Assembly: GCF_036885605.1 (NCBI RefSeq)
Contig: NZ_CP142523.1
Span: forward strand, 930,001-994,000
Source of the DNA: Janthinobacterium sp. TB1-E2
GTDB taxonomy: Bacteria; Pseudomonadota; Gammaproteobacteria; Burkholderiales; Burkholderiaceae_D
Direction: 5' to 3'
DNA length: 64,000 nt
Part shown: one piece after another, positions 42,595 through 50,599 of the stretch
Layout of the letters: each line of letters starts with the position of its first letter
How positions within the stretch are numbered: the first letter of the stretch is position 1
Translations under genes and position numbers: made by a program
The notes under the pieces: model-generated
What the model was told of the DNA's origin: nothing
Databases searched by the model: none
Seen by the model: the letters and a program-made list of their open reading frames with translations, nothing else

Positions 42595-42762
42595 GTCGGA
42601 TTACGCGCTTGCGCGCTAATCCGACCTACCTCTTGCGGCATACGCCAGCCGGTACAGCCGCGGCAGGCGTAGGTCGGATTAGGCCTGAAAGGCCGTAATC
42701 CGACGCCACCAGCGCCAACCATGTGTCGGATTACGCGTGCCCTTCGGCCACGCTAATCCGAC
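42595..42762. repeat. REP-like palindrome cluster B (three units)
   Basis: Three copies of GTCGGATTA...TAATCCGAC lie at 42595-42625, 42673-42704 and 42725-42762. Units 1 and 3 have GTC after TGT and are followed by CTACCTC; unit 2 is in the opposite orientation with GTAG before it. Unit 3 overlaps the 3' end of czcA and encodes its last residues (VGRISVAEGHA). The spacer between units 1 and 2 (42629-42668) is a diverged copy of the czcA tail. Confidence 0.85.
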
Positions 42763-45700
42763 CTACCTCCTCTTCTTTCCTGCGATACGCGAGCCGGTAC
42801 AGCAGCGGCAGCACCAGCAAGGTCAAGGCCGTCGACGACAGGATGCCGCCGATCACCACGGTGGCCAGCGGACGCTGCACTTCGGCGCCCGTGCCCGTGG
42901 CGATCGCCATCGGCACGAAACCCAGCGACGCCACCAGCGCCGTCATCAAGACGGGCCGCAAGCGCGTGATCGCCCCTTCCCGTATGGCATCCTGCAAGGG
43001 CATGCCCTGTTCGCGCAGCTGGCGAATGTAGGCGATCATCACGAGGCCGTTCAGCACGGCCACGCCGGACAGGGCGATGAAGCCGACCGCGGCCGAGATC
43101 GACATGGGGATGTCGCGCAGCCACAGGGCGACGATGCCGCCTGTCAAGGCGAACGGGATGCCGCTGAACACCAGCAAACCATCTTTCACGTTGCCGAACA
43201 TGGCGAACAGCAAGACGAAGACGAGGGCCAGCGCCACGGGCACCACCAGCTCCAGGCGTTTCGTGGCCGATTGCAGCTGCTCGAACTGGCCGCCCCAGCT
43301 AGTCCAGTAACCGGCCGGGATGGCCACTTGCGCTTGCAGCTGCTGCGTGGCGTCGGCGACAAACGAGCCGATATCGCGTCCGCGCACATTCGCGCTGATG
43401 ACGATGCGGCGCTTGCCGTCTTCGCGGCTGATCTGGTTCGGTCCCGGCGCCACTTGCAGGCTGGCCACTTCACCGAGCGGAATGAAGCGGGCACGGCCTT
43501 CCGCCGCCGCGCCCAGGGGCAGGGCGATGGGCAAGCGTTTCAGTTGCTCGAGGTCGCTGCGCAGGCTGTCGGGCAGGCGTACGACGATGTCGAAGCGGCG
43601 GTCGCCCTGGAACAGGGTGCCGGCCTCTTGCCCGCCGATGGCCGTGGCAATCGCCGCTTGCACGTCGGCAATGTTGAGGCCGTAGCGGGCCGTCTGCTCG
43701 CGGTCGATCTGCACCGTCAGCATCGGTAACCCCGTCGTCTGCTCGACCTTCACTTCCGTCGCACCGGGAATCTTGCCCAGCACGCCGGCGATCTTCGCGG
43801 CCGTCCCGTCGAGGACAAGCATGTCGTCGCCGAACAGTTTCACGGCCACGTCGCTGCGCACGCCGGAAATCAGCTCATTGAAGCGCAGCTGGATCGGCTG
43901 CGAAAACTCGTAGTTATTGCCCGGTAAACTGGTGGCCGTCGCTTCGATTTCCGCCAGCAACTGCTCGCGCGGTTTCTTCGGTTCCGGCCACTGGTCGCGG
44001 GGCTTGAGCATGATGTAGCCATCGGAAATATTCGGCGGCATGGGGTCGGACGCGATCTCGGCCGTCCCCGTGCGGGCGAACACGCGCGCGATTTCCTTGT
44101 GGTTTGCCATGAGCTTGCTTTCCAGCTGCTGCTGCATGGCCAGCGATTGCGTCAAGCTGGTGCCGGGGATGCGCAGGGCCTGGATGGCGATATCGCCCTC
44201 GTTCAGGCTGGGCACGAATTCGCTGCCCATGCGCGTGGCCAGCAAGCCTGACAGCACGACGGCCACGGCCGCGCCCGTCAGCACGACGGGCGTGTTGCGC
44301 ATCACCTTGTCCAGCAGCGGCGCATACCAGCGCTTGGCGGCGCGCATGATGGCGTTTTCCTTTTCCGCCACCTTGTCGCCGATGAACAGCGCCACGGCGG
44401 CCGGAATGAAGGTGATCGACAACAGCATGGCGCCCAGCAGGGCGATGACTACCGTCAGCGCCATCGGCGTAAACATGCGGCCTTCCACGCCCGTCAGCGC
44501 GAAGATGGGCAGGTACACGACCATGATGATCAGCTGGCCGTACAGCAAGGGGCGGCGCGCCTCTTGCGATGCGGCAAACACTTCCTGAAAACGTTCCTGC
44601 AAGGTGAGCGGCCGGCCCAGTTTCTGCTGCGCGTGGGCCAGGCGGCGCACGCAGTTTTCCACGATCACGACGGCGCCATCGATGATGATGCCGAAGTCCA
44701 GCGCGCCCAGGCTCATCAGATTGGCGCTCACATGGTATTGCACCATGCCCGTAAACGTGAACAGCATGGCCAGCGGAATCACCATGGCCGTGATGATGGC
44801 CGCGCGGATATTGCCGAGGAAAAGGAACAGGATGGCGATCACCAACACCGCGCCTTCGAGCAGGTTTTTCTTCACCGTATTGATGGCCTTGTCGACGAGC
44901 ACCGTGCGGTCATACACGGTGACGGCGTGCACGCCTTTGGGCAGGCTGCGGTTGATCTCCACCATCTTCTTGTCGACGCCTTGCGAGACGGCGCGGCTGT
45001 TCTGCCCGATCAGCATGAAGACGGTGCCGAGCACCACTTCGCGGCCGTTTTCCGTGGCCGCGCCCGTGCGCAGCTCGCGCCCCAGCACCACGTCGGCCAC
45101 GTCGCGGATGCGGATCGCCACGCCTTGCACATTGGCGACGACGATGTTGCCGATGTCGCTTTTGGATGCCACCTGGCCCGGCGCGCGTATCAGCAGCTGC
45201 TCGCCCTGTTTTTCGATATACCCGGCGCCCACGTTGCTGTTGTTGCGCTCGAGCGCCGTCACCACGTCTTGCAGGCTGATGCCGTAGGCGGCCAGTTTTT
45301 CAGGGTAGGGCGCCACCTGGTATTGCTTGGCGTAGCCGCCGATGGCATTGATTTCCGTCACGCCCGTGACGTTGCGCAACTGCGGCTTGATGATCCAGTC
45401 CTGGATTTCGCGCAAGTCCGTCGGCGTGTACGGCGTGCCGTCCGGCTTTTTCGCGCCGTCCTGCGTTTCCACCGTCCACAGGTAGATTTCGCCGAGGCCC
45501 GTGGAGACGGGGCCCATCTTGGGCGTGATGCCGGACGGCAGGCTTTCCCTGGCTTCCTGCAAGCGCTCGTTGATCATCTGGCGCGCGAAATAAATGTCCG
45601 TGCCATCCTTGAAGATCACGGTCACTTGCGACAGGCCGTAGCGTGACAGCGAGCGCGTCTGTTCCAGATTCGGCAAGCCGGCCATGGCCGTTTCGATGGG

Positions 45701-45901
45701 GAAGGTGACGCGCTGCTCGGTTTCTAGCGGTGAATAGCCGGCGGACTGGGTATTGATTTGCACCTGCACATTGGTGATGTCGGGCACGGCGTCGATGGGC
45801 AGCTTTTGATAGCTGTAGATGCCCAGGCCAGCCATGGCGGCGACGGCCAGCATCACCAGCCAGCGCTGGTCGATGGCGAAGCGGATCAAGCGTTCAAACA
45901 T
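42731..45901 (-). CDS. czcA: Heavy-metal efflux RND pump (CzcA type)
   Basis: A 1056-residue inner-membrane proton antiporter of the HME-RND family. It starts MFERLIRFAIDQRWLVMLAV with the first of twelve membrane helices. Helix 4 has the family motif DFGIIIDGAVVIVENC, whose Asp, Asp and Glu carry protons; this Czc/Cnr-type pattern differs from the VDAAIVM of CusA, so divalent cations (Zn, Co, Cd) are likelier than Cu/Ag. The closing half has SWGGQFEQLQSATKRLELVV and ALSGVAVLNGLVMIAYIRQL. The last eleven residues are encoded by a REP-like repeat. It forms an operon czcI-C-B-A with 25- and 12-base gaps. Confidence 0.9.
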   Translation of the reverse strand: MFERLIRFAIDQRWLVMLAVAAMAGLGIYSYQKLPIDAVPDITNVQVQINTQSAGYSPLETEQRVTFPIETAMAGLPNLEQTRSLSRYGLSQVTVIFKDGTDIYFARQMINERLQEARESLPSGITPKMGPVSTGLGEIYLWTVETQDGAKKPDGTPYTPTDLREIQDWIIKPQLRNVTGVTEINAIGGYAKQYQVAPYPEKLAAYGISLQDVVTALERNNSNVGAGYIEKQGEQLLIRAPGQVASKSDIGNIVVANVQGVAIRIRDVADVVLGRELRTGAATENGREVVLGTVFMLIGQNSRAVSQGVDKKMVEINRSLPKGVHAVTVYDRTVLVDKAINTVKKNLLEGAVLVIAILFLFLGNIRAAIITAMVIPLAMLFTFTGMVQYHVSANLMSLGALDFGIIIDGAVVIVENCVRRLAHAQQKLGRPLTLQERFQEVFAASQEARRPLLYGQLIIMVVYLPIFALTGVEGRMFTPMALTVVIALLGAMLLSITFIPAAVALFIGDKVAEKENAIMRAAKRWYAPLLDKVMRNTPVVLTGAAVAVVLSGLLATRMGSEFVPSLNEGDIAIQALRIPGTSLTQSLAMQQQLESKLMANHKEIARVFARTGTAEIASDPMPPNISDGYIMLKPRDQWPEPKKPREQLLAEIEATATSLPGNNYEFSQPIQLRFNELISGVRSDVAVKLFGDDMLVLDGTAAKIAGVLGKIPGATEVKVEQTTGLPMLTVQIDREQTARYGLNIADVQAAIATAIGGQEAGTLFQGDRRFDIVVRLPDSLRSDLEQLKRLPIALPLGAAAEGRARFIPLGEVASLQVAPGPNQISREDGKRRIVISANVRGRDIGSFVADATQQLQAQVAIPAGYWTSWGGQFEQLQSATKRLELVVPVALALVFVLLFAMFGNVKDGLLVFSGIPFALTGGIVALWLRDIPMSISAAVGFIALSGVAVLNGLVMIAYIRQLREQGMPLQDAIREGAITRLRPVLMTALVASLGFVPMAIATGTGAEVQRPLATVVIGGILSSTALTLLVLPLLYRLAYRRKEEEVGRISVAEGHA

Positions 45902-45926
45902 GATGGTTTCCTTTAGTTTGACGTGA

Positions 45927-47132
45927 TCAGTGTTCGTGGCCGGCGGAATCTTTGCCCAGCTCGGACTTCAGGACAAAACTGCCTTGCGCCGCGTACGGCG
46001 TGCCGGTGGCCAGGCCCTGCTTGATGTGTGTCAATGTGCCATCGCTGCGGCCCGGCACCACGGGCGTGGCCTGGTAGCCATCTTTCACCTGCACGAAGAC
46101 GACGGGCTTGTCTTCCACCGTCTGGATGGCCGTGCTGTGTACGGTGACGGGCGCGTCCGCTTCGCCGGACACCACTTCCACCGTGACGAACAGACCCGGG
46201 CGCCAGGCCATGTCGGGGTTTTGCAAGCTGATGCGTGCCTTGGCCGTGCGCGTTTGCTCGCCCAGCAGCGCGCCCACGTAGGTGATCGTGCCTTGCGCGC
46301 TGGCGTCAAACGCGGACGCTTTCACTTCCGCCTTGCCTCCCATGCGCACGGTGGCCAAGTCTTTCGCCGGCACGGCGATTTCCGCCCACACGGTCGACAG
46401 GTCGGAAATGACGAAGATGTTCGCGTCTTCCTTGACGGCCTCGCCCAGGGTGATATGTTTTTCCAGCACCATGCCGTCGAACGGCGCGCGGATCTCATAG
46501 CGGTTCAGCGGACCTTTGCTGGTACTCGTGGCGCCCAGGGCGCTGAGCTTTTGCTGCGCGTTCTGCACGGCGATTTCCGCTTCGCGCCACGCCTGCTGCG
46601 CCTGCAGATAATCCTGTTCGGCTGAAATTTTCTCACGCCACAGTTTTTCTTCGCGCTCATACGTGGAGCGGGCCAGCGACAAGCGCCGCTGCGCCGACAG
46701 CAGCGCGCTGCGCTGTTCCGACAATTCCGTGCTGGCGATGACGGCCAGCACTTGTCCCTTCTTGACAAGCTGGCCCAGGTCCGCCTGCACCGTTTCGACC
46801 ACGCCGGCCAGGCGCGGCACGACGTGGGCCGTGCGGTCTTCATTGAACCGGATTTCACCGGGCAGGGCGACCGTCGTCTTGATGCGGCCGGGCGCGGCCG
46901 TGGCGATGACGACGCCGGCGGCCTTGCTTTGCGCCGCCGTCAATTCCAGCTTGCCTTCCACTTCTTCGTGGCCGTGTTCGTCTTTCTTTTCAGCATGTGC
47001 TTCCGCCTTGACGGCAAGGGCCGGCGGGGCGCTGGATTTCCCCGTGCCGAGGATGAGGATGGCCAGCACGACGCCGGCGGCCGCGATGGAAGCCATGGCG
47101 ACCGCCTGTTTTTTGTTGAGTGTGATGTTCAT
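45927..47132 (-). CDS. czcB: Efflux RND periplasmic adaptor (CzcB type)
   Basis: A 401-residue membrane-fusion protein linking the RND pump to the outer-membrane channel. Residues 10-30 form the membrane anchor (AVAMASIAAAGVVLAILILG). A His/Glu-rich stretch follows (AEAHAEKKDEHGHEEVEG, 43-60), a probable metal-binding segment. The barrel-sandwich and hairpin parts include LAGVVETVQADLGQLVKKGQ and RLSLARSTYEREEKLWREK, and the C-terminus ends GHEH. It sits between czcC and czcA, in the usual order. Confidence 0.9.
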   Translation of the reverse strand: MNITLNKKQAVAMASIAAAGVVLAILILGTGKSSAPPALAVKAEAHAEKKDEHGHEEVEGKLELTAAQSKAAGVVIATAAPGRIKTTVALPGEIRFNEDRTAHVVPRLAGVVETVQADLGQLVKKGQVLAVIASTELSEQRSALLSAQRRLSLARSTYEREEKLWREKISAEQDYLQAQQAWREAEIAVQNAQQKLSALGATSTSKGPLNRYEIRAPFDGMVLEKHITLGEAVKEDANIFVISDLSTVWAEIAVPAKDLATVRMGGKAEVKASAFDASAQGTITYVGALLGEQTRTAKARISLQNPDMAWRPGLFVTVEVVSGEADAPVTVHSTAIQTVEDKPVVFVQVKDGYQATPVVPGRSDGTLTHIKQGLATGTPYAAQGSFVLKSELGKDSAGHEH

Positions 47133-47144
47133 GGATGGTGTTCC

Positions 47145-48377
47145 TTACAGGGGAGCTGGTGTACCCAGCAGGCGTTCGATGTCGGCGGCGGCGTGTTGCG
47201 CTTCCGTCAGCGCGCGCAGGTATTGGTTTTTGGCTTGCAGCAAGGTGCGCTGGGCATCGAGCACGTCGAGGAAGGCGAACTTGCCGAACTCGAAACCTTT
47301 GCTGGCCGCGTCGTAGGCGCTTTGGGCGCCGGGCAAGATGTCCTGGCGCAAGCTTTCCACGTCGAGCCGGGCCGTGGCCAGGCGTTCGGTGGCGGCGGCC
47401 ACGTCCGTTTGCACGGCGATGCGGGCGGCGGCCAGCTCGTCGCTGGCCTTGTCGCTGCGGCGCAGGGCGTCGAGCTTGTTGCCCGCATTGCGGTCGAACA
47501 GTGGCAGCGGCAGGGCCAGGCCGATGATGGCCTGGTTGCGGCCCAGCTCTTCCGAGCGCTTCATGCCGATGCTGACCGTGACGTCGGGCGTGGCGCGCCG
47601 CTGTTCCACGTCGAGCATGGCTTGCCGCTGGGCCAGCGCGCTTTGCGCCTGGCGCACAGCCGGGGCTTGCTCCAGGCGCGCCGCCAGTTCGCTGGCCGGT
47701 GGCAGTTCGGGCAAGGTTTCCAGCCGTCCCTCGGCGACGCTGAAGCGCGGCGTGGCGTTGCCCCACAGGGCGGCCAGGCGCTTGCGGGCGCTGGCCAGGG
47801 TGCTGCGGGCCAGGTTCAGCTCCAGCCGCACGCTCGCTTCGGCGACCCTGGCGCGCGTTTCCTCGACGGGCGAGGCCTTGCCGGCCGTTACCCTGCGCGC
47901 CGTGATGTCGCTGGCGCGCGCGGCCAGGGCCTGTGCGCTGTCGGCCAGGCGCAAGCCTTCCTGCGCGGCCAGCACGTCGACAAAGGCACTCGTGACGGCG
48001 GCGCGCGTGTCGGCTTGCTGCATTGACAGGCCCGCTTGCGCCAGGTCTGCGCCGCGCTGGGCAACGGCGGCGCGCGCCCCGCGTTTGCCGCCCAGTTCGA
48101 TGAGCTGGTTCAGTTGCACCGTGGTGCTGCGCGTGGCGCGCCGCGTGTCTTCCCGCACGGTTTGCAGTTCCGGATTGGGCAGGGCGCGCGCCTGCTGCAG
48201 GGCGCCGCCCTGCGCCGCCAGTTCGTGGCGGGCGGCCGACAGGGTGGCGTTGCCGCCCTCGGCCAGCAGCAGCGCGGCGGGCAGGGTCAGGGGACCGGCA
48301 GGCTCCTGTGGAGCTTGTGCATGGGCAAAGTTGCCGGCCAGCAGGCCAGCGGATAGCAAGAAAATGAATCGGTACAT
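47145..48377 (-). CDS. czcC: Outer-membrane efflux channel (CzcC, TolC family)
   Basis: A 410-residue protein with signal peptide MYRFIFLLSAGLLAGNFAHA (cleavage after about residue 20) and two outer-membrane efflux (OEP) repeats rich in long helices (ALLLAEGGNATLSAARHELA, VQLNQLIELGGKRGARAAVA, FEFGKFAFLDVLDAQRTLLQ). This is the CzcC/CnrC group of TolC-like channels. The ATG at 48377 is chosen because GGAG lies six bases upstream and it gives a clean signal peptide. The gene lies 12 bases upstream of czcB and 91 bases downstream of czcI. Confidence 0.88.
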   Translation of the reverse strand: MYRFIFLLSAGLLAGNFAHAQAPQEPAGPLTLPAALLLAEGGNATLSAARHELAAQGGALQQARALPNPELQTVREDTRRATRSTTVQLNQLIELGGKRGARAAVAQRGADLAQAGLSMQQADTRAAVTSAFVDVLAAQEGLRLADSAQALAARASDITARRVTAGKASPVEETRARVAEASVRLELNLARSTLASARKRLAALWGNATPRFSVAEGRLETLPELPPASELAARLEQAPAVRQAQSALAQRQAMLDVEQRRATPDVTVSIGMKRSEELGRNQAIIGLALPLPLFDRNAGNKLDALRRSDKASDELAAARIAVQTDVAAATERLATARLDVESLRQDILPGAQSAYDAASKGFEFGKFAFLDVLDAQRTLLQAKNQYLRALTEAQHAAADIERLLGTPAPL

Positions 48378-48468
48378 CGAATTCTCCAAAAGCATGGAAA
48401 AGAATTCGACGGGACGCGCAGGCCTGCGCCTGACTTACTGCGATAAGCGATTGAAACGTCCCGTCGGC

Positions 48469-48837
48469 CTAGATGGCCGACGACCAGTCAGGGCGCTTGG
48501 GAGCGTCCGGGATGTGGGAAGCGTAAAAGAAGGGGGAAGTGTCCGCGTTGACGGACGCCGTGTCGCCGATGGGCAGGCTGGAGCCGGCTGGCAGCCATGC
48601 ATGGCCGATGCCGTGGCAGACGTTGCAGTCGCTGTGCGGCTGGCCTTTTTTCTGCTGGTCCGCCACTTTTTTGTCGCCGGCAGGCTGCTTGTCCGCATCT
48701 GCCTTGTGCTGGTGGCTGTGGTGGCCCAGGTGCTGCGCCGCCTTGCCTTCCTCGTGCAGGCAATACGCGCTCGCCGCGGCCCAGGACATCTGGAGCGGAA
48801 GCACGAACAGCAGAAAAATGAGGAAGAATCGGCGCAT
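48469..48837 (-). CDS. czcI: CzcI-like periplasmic metal-resistance protein
   Basis: A 122-residue exported protein beginning MRRFFLIFLLFVLPLQMSWA, a start typical of the CzcI family of Burkholderiales. The mature part is rich in His, Cys and Lys (CLHEEGKAAQHLGHHSHQHK, SDCNVCHGIGHAW), a probable metal-binding region. In Cupriavidus, czcI precedes czcCBA and modulates its expression; the same order is seen here. The start at 48837 keeps the signal peptide; the longer frame from 48888 would run into the upstream gene's end. Confidence 0.75.
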   Translation of the reverse strand: MRRFFLIFLLFVLPLQMSWAAASAYCLHEEGKAAQHLGHHSHQHKADADKQPAGDKKVADQQKKGQPHSDCNVCHGIGHAWLPAGSSLPIGDTASVNADTSPFFYASHIPDAPKRPDWSSAI

Positions 48838-48866
48838 GGTGACGGCTATTGTACAGAAAGAAGCGC

Positions 48867-50414
48867 TTAGCGGGGCTGGGCGCGCCACGCCTTCAGCTGC
48901 GCGGCGATGGCCTTGCCCTGGAACAGTTGCGGCTCGGAATGCTCTTCCGCTTCCATGCCGCCTTCGTTAAAGTCGGCCGCTTCGCGCGCCTGCACCAGCA
49001 CTTTGGCCTTGTCGAAGGCTTCCGCAAAGCCAGCGCTCTTCGGCAAGGCTTCCTTGAAATACGCTTCGCTGAAATACGTAAAATCGTTCTGGTCGTCGCA
49101 GCCGAACGAGGTGCGGTCGCTGCGCGCGGCCGTGATGATGAGGGTATTATCATCTTTTAAGGGCGCAATGAATCCGCCCGCATAGCAGGCCGAGATCACG
49201 ATGACTTTCCAGCGGATGCCGCTGTGCTTGAGCATGGACGCCAGCTCCTGCGCGGGCAGGCTGTGCAAGTCCATGCCGTTTTGCGCCAGCGCCAGTTCGT
49301 GCTCGGGCGAGCCGTGGCTGGTGAGGAACAGGAACAGGATGTCGTTGGCCTTGTCCATCTTCGCGCCCAGCGTGTCGAGGCTGGCCGCGATGCTGGTGCG
49401 CGTGGCCATCGGCTGCTGGGCCACCGTGTTGCGGCTATTGACCAGCATCAAGGAGCGGCCCACGGTACCGTAATCGCGGTCGAACTGGCGCTGCACGAAG
49501 GCCGTTTCGCGGTGGAACACTTCCTGCGCGCCATCGCCGGCCACGCCCAGCAAATACAGATTGATCTTTTTCGCCGCATCGCGCGGCGCGATGCGGGCCA
49601 GGGCGCCGTCGAGCAGGCTGCGCTGGTTGTACAGGGCCAGTTCGATATTGTCGCGCGTGAGCTTGTCCAGGGCCGGGTCGTCCAGCTGGCCTTCCGTCCA
49701 GTTGCCGCTGTCTTCGCGCCGGCCGTCCGCTTGCGCCACGGCGTAGCGCAGCACGCCCTTGCCGTCGAACTGGCCATTCTTGAAGCCGCCCCGGTATTCG
49801 TCGCCGTCGGCCGTGCGCAGCACGCCTTCACCTTCGAATTTCCAGTCTTTCAGCTCGCCTTCGTAGTGGATGCCGTCGCTGGTGGTGACCTCGGCCTTGC
49901 CCTGCACCTGGCCCTGGACGAAGTCGCCCTCGAAGACGGTGCCGTCCGTGTCGGTCAGTTTGCCGGCGCCGTGCGGGCGCCAGTGCTTGAAATGGCCTTC
50001 GAAGGTGGCGCCGTCGGCACCCTGGAAGCGGCCTTGTCCCTCGAAGCTGCCCTTGACGAAGTTGCCCGCATAGATCTCGCCCTTGGGCGAGGTGTAGCGG
50101 CCGATGCCATCGAAGGCGCCCTGGCGGAAGGCGCCCGTGTATTCGACGCCCGAAGCCTGGCGCAGCTTGCCTTGGCCGGAAAACACGCCGCGCGCGAAGC
50201 CCCCTTCGTAGAACGCGCCGCTCGCGTATTCGAGCCGGCCCTGGCCATGCATCTTGCCCGCGACGAGGGGGCCGAAATAGCGTCCGCCATCGGCCGTTTC
50301 CGCCGCCGGTGCCTTGGCTGGCGCGGCGCACAGCGGCGGCATGCCCAGCGCGGCAAAGGCCAGCAGGCCGGCGAGGGTATAGGGACGAAGCGAGGCGCGT
50401 AGCGTGGCGGTCAT
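48867..50414 (-). CDS. Exported MORN-repeat and C13 (legumain-like) peptidase fusion
   Basis: A 515-residue protein. A signal peptide (about 1-30, TLAGLLAFAALGMPPLCA) is followed by eight tandem 23-residue MORN repeats at about 44-230, each like YEGGFARGVFSGQGKLRQAS. Residues about 260-505 form a C13/caspase-like cysteine peptidase domain: catalytic His in LFLFLTSHGSPEHEL and catalytic Cys in VIVISACYAGGFI, separated by about 40 residues as in the clan. MORN repeats bind lipids or proteins, so a membrane-targeted protease is plausible; substrates are unknown. It lies 29 bases upstream of czcI on the same strand and might share its transcript. Confidence 0.88.
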   Translation of the reverse strand: MTATLRASLRPYTLAGLLAFAALGMPPLCAAPAKAPAAETADGGRYFGPLVAGKMHGQGRLEYASGAFYEGGFARGVFSGQGKLRQASGVEYTGAFRQGAFDGIGRYTSPKGEIYAGNFVKGSFEGQGRFQGADGATFEGHFKHWRPHGAGKLTDTDGTVFEGDFVQGQVQGKAEVTTSDGIHYEGELKDWKFEGEGVLRTADGDEYRGGFKNGQFDGKGVLRYAVAQADGRREDSGNWTEGQLDDPALDKLTRDNIELALYNQRSLLDGALARIAPRDAAKKINLYLLGVAGDGAQEVFHRETAFVQRQFDRDYGTVGRSLMLVNSRNTVAQQPMATRTSIAASLDTLGAKMDKANDILFLFLTSHGSPEHELALAQNGMDLHSLPAQELASMLKHSGIRWKVIVISACYAGGFIAPLKDDNTLIITAARSDRTSFGCDDQNDFTYFSEAYFKEALPKSAGFAEAFDKAKVLVQAREAADFNEGGMEAEEHSEPQLFQGKAIAAQLKAWRAQPR

Positions 50415-50599
50415 GAGGACAGTCTGGTCTGTAGGAAGGGGCCTAGTCTGCCACTGTATTGCCAGCGTGGCAAATGTGCGCGTGGCGTGCGTTGCTCTGC
50501 CTCAAGGCAAGATTCTCCGTTTTATGCCGTGCCAAGGCCGGGCTGAACTGATAATATTGATTTTCAGAACATATACTTGCACAAGGTACATAGTCACCC

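Noticed and set aside
42595..42762. CRISPR-like array of spaced palindromes
   Set aside because: The units differ in orientation and centre, spacing is irregular and one overlaps a coding region. They fit REP-like elements.
42731..45901. CusA (copper/silver) identity for the RND pump
   Set aside because: Helix 4 has DFGIIIDGAVVIVENC, the Czc/Cnr-type pattern, and the operon has czcI and czcC types, so czcA is preferred.
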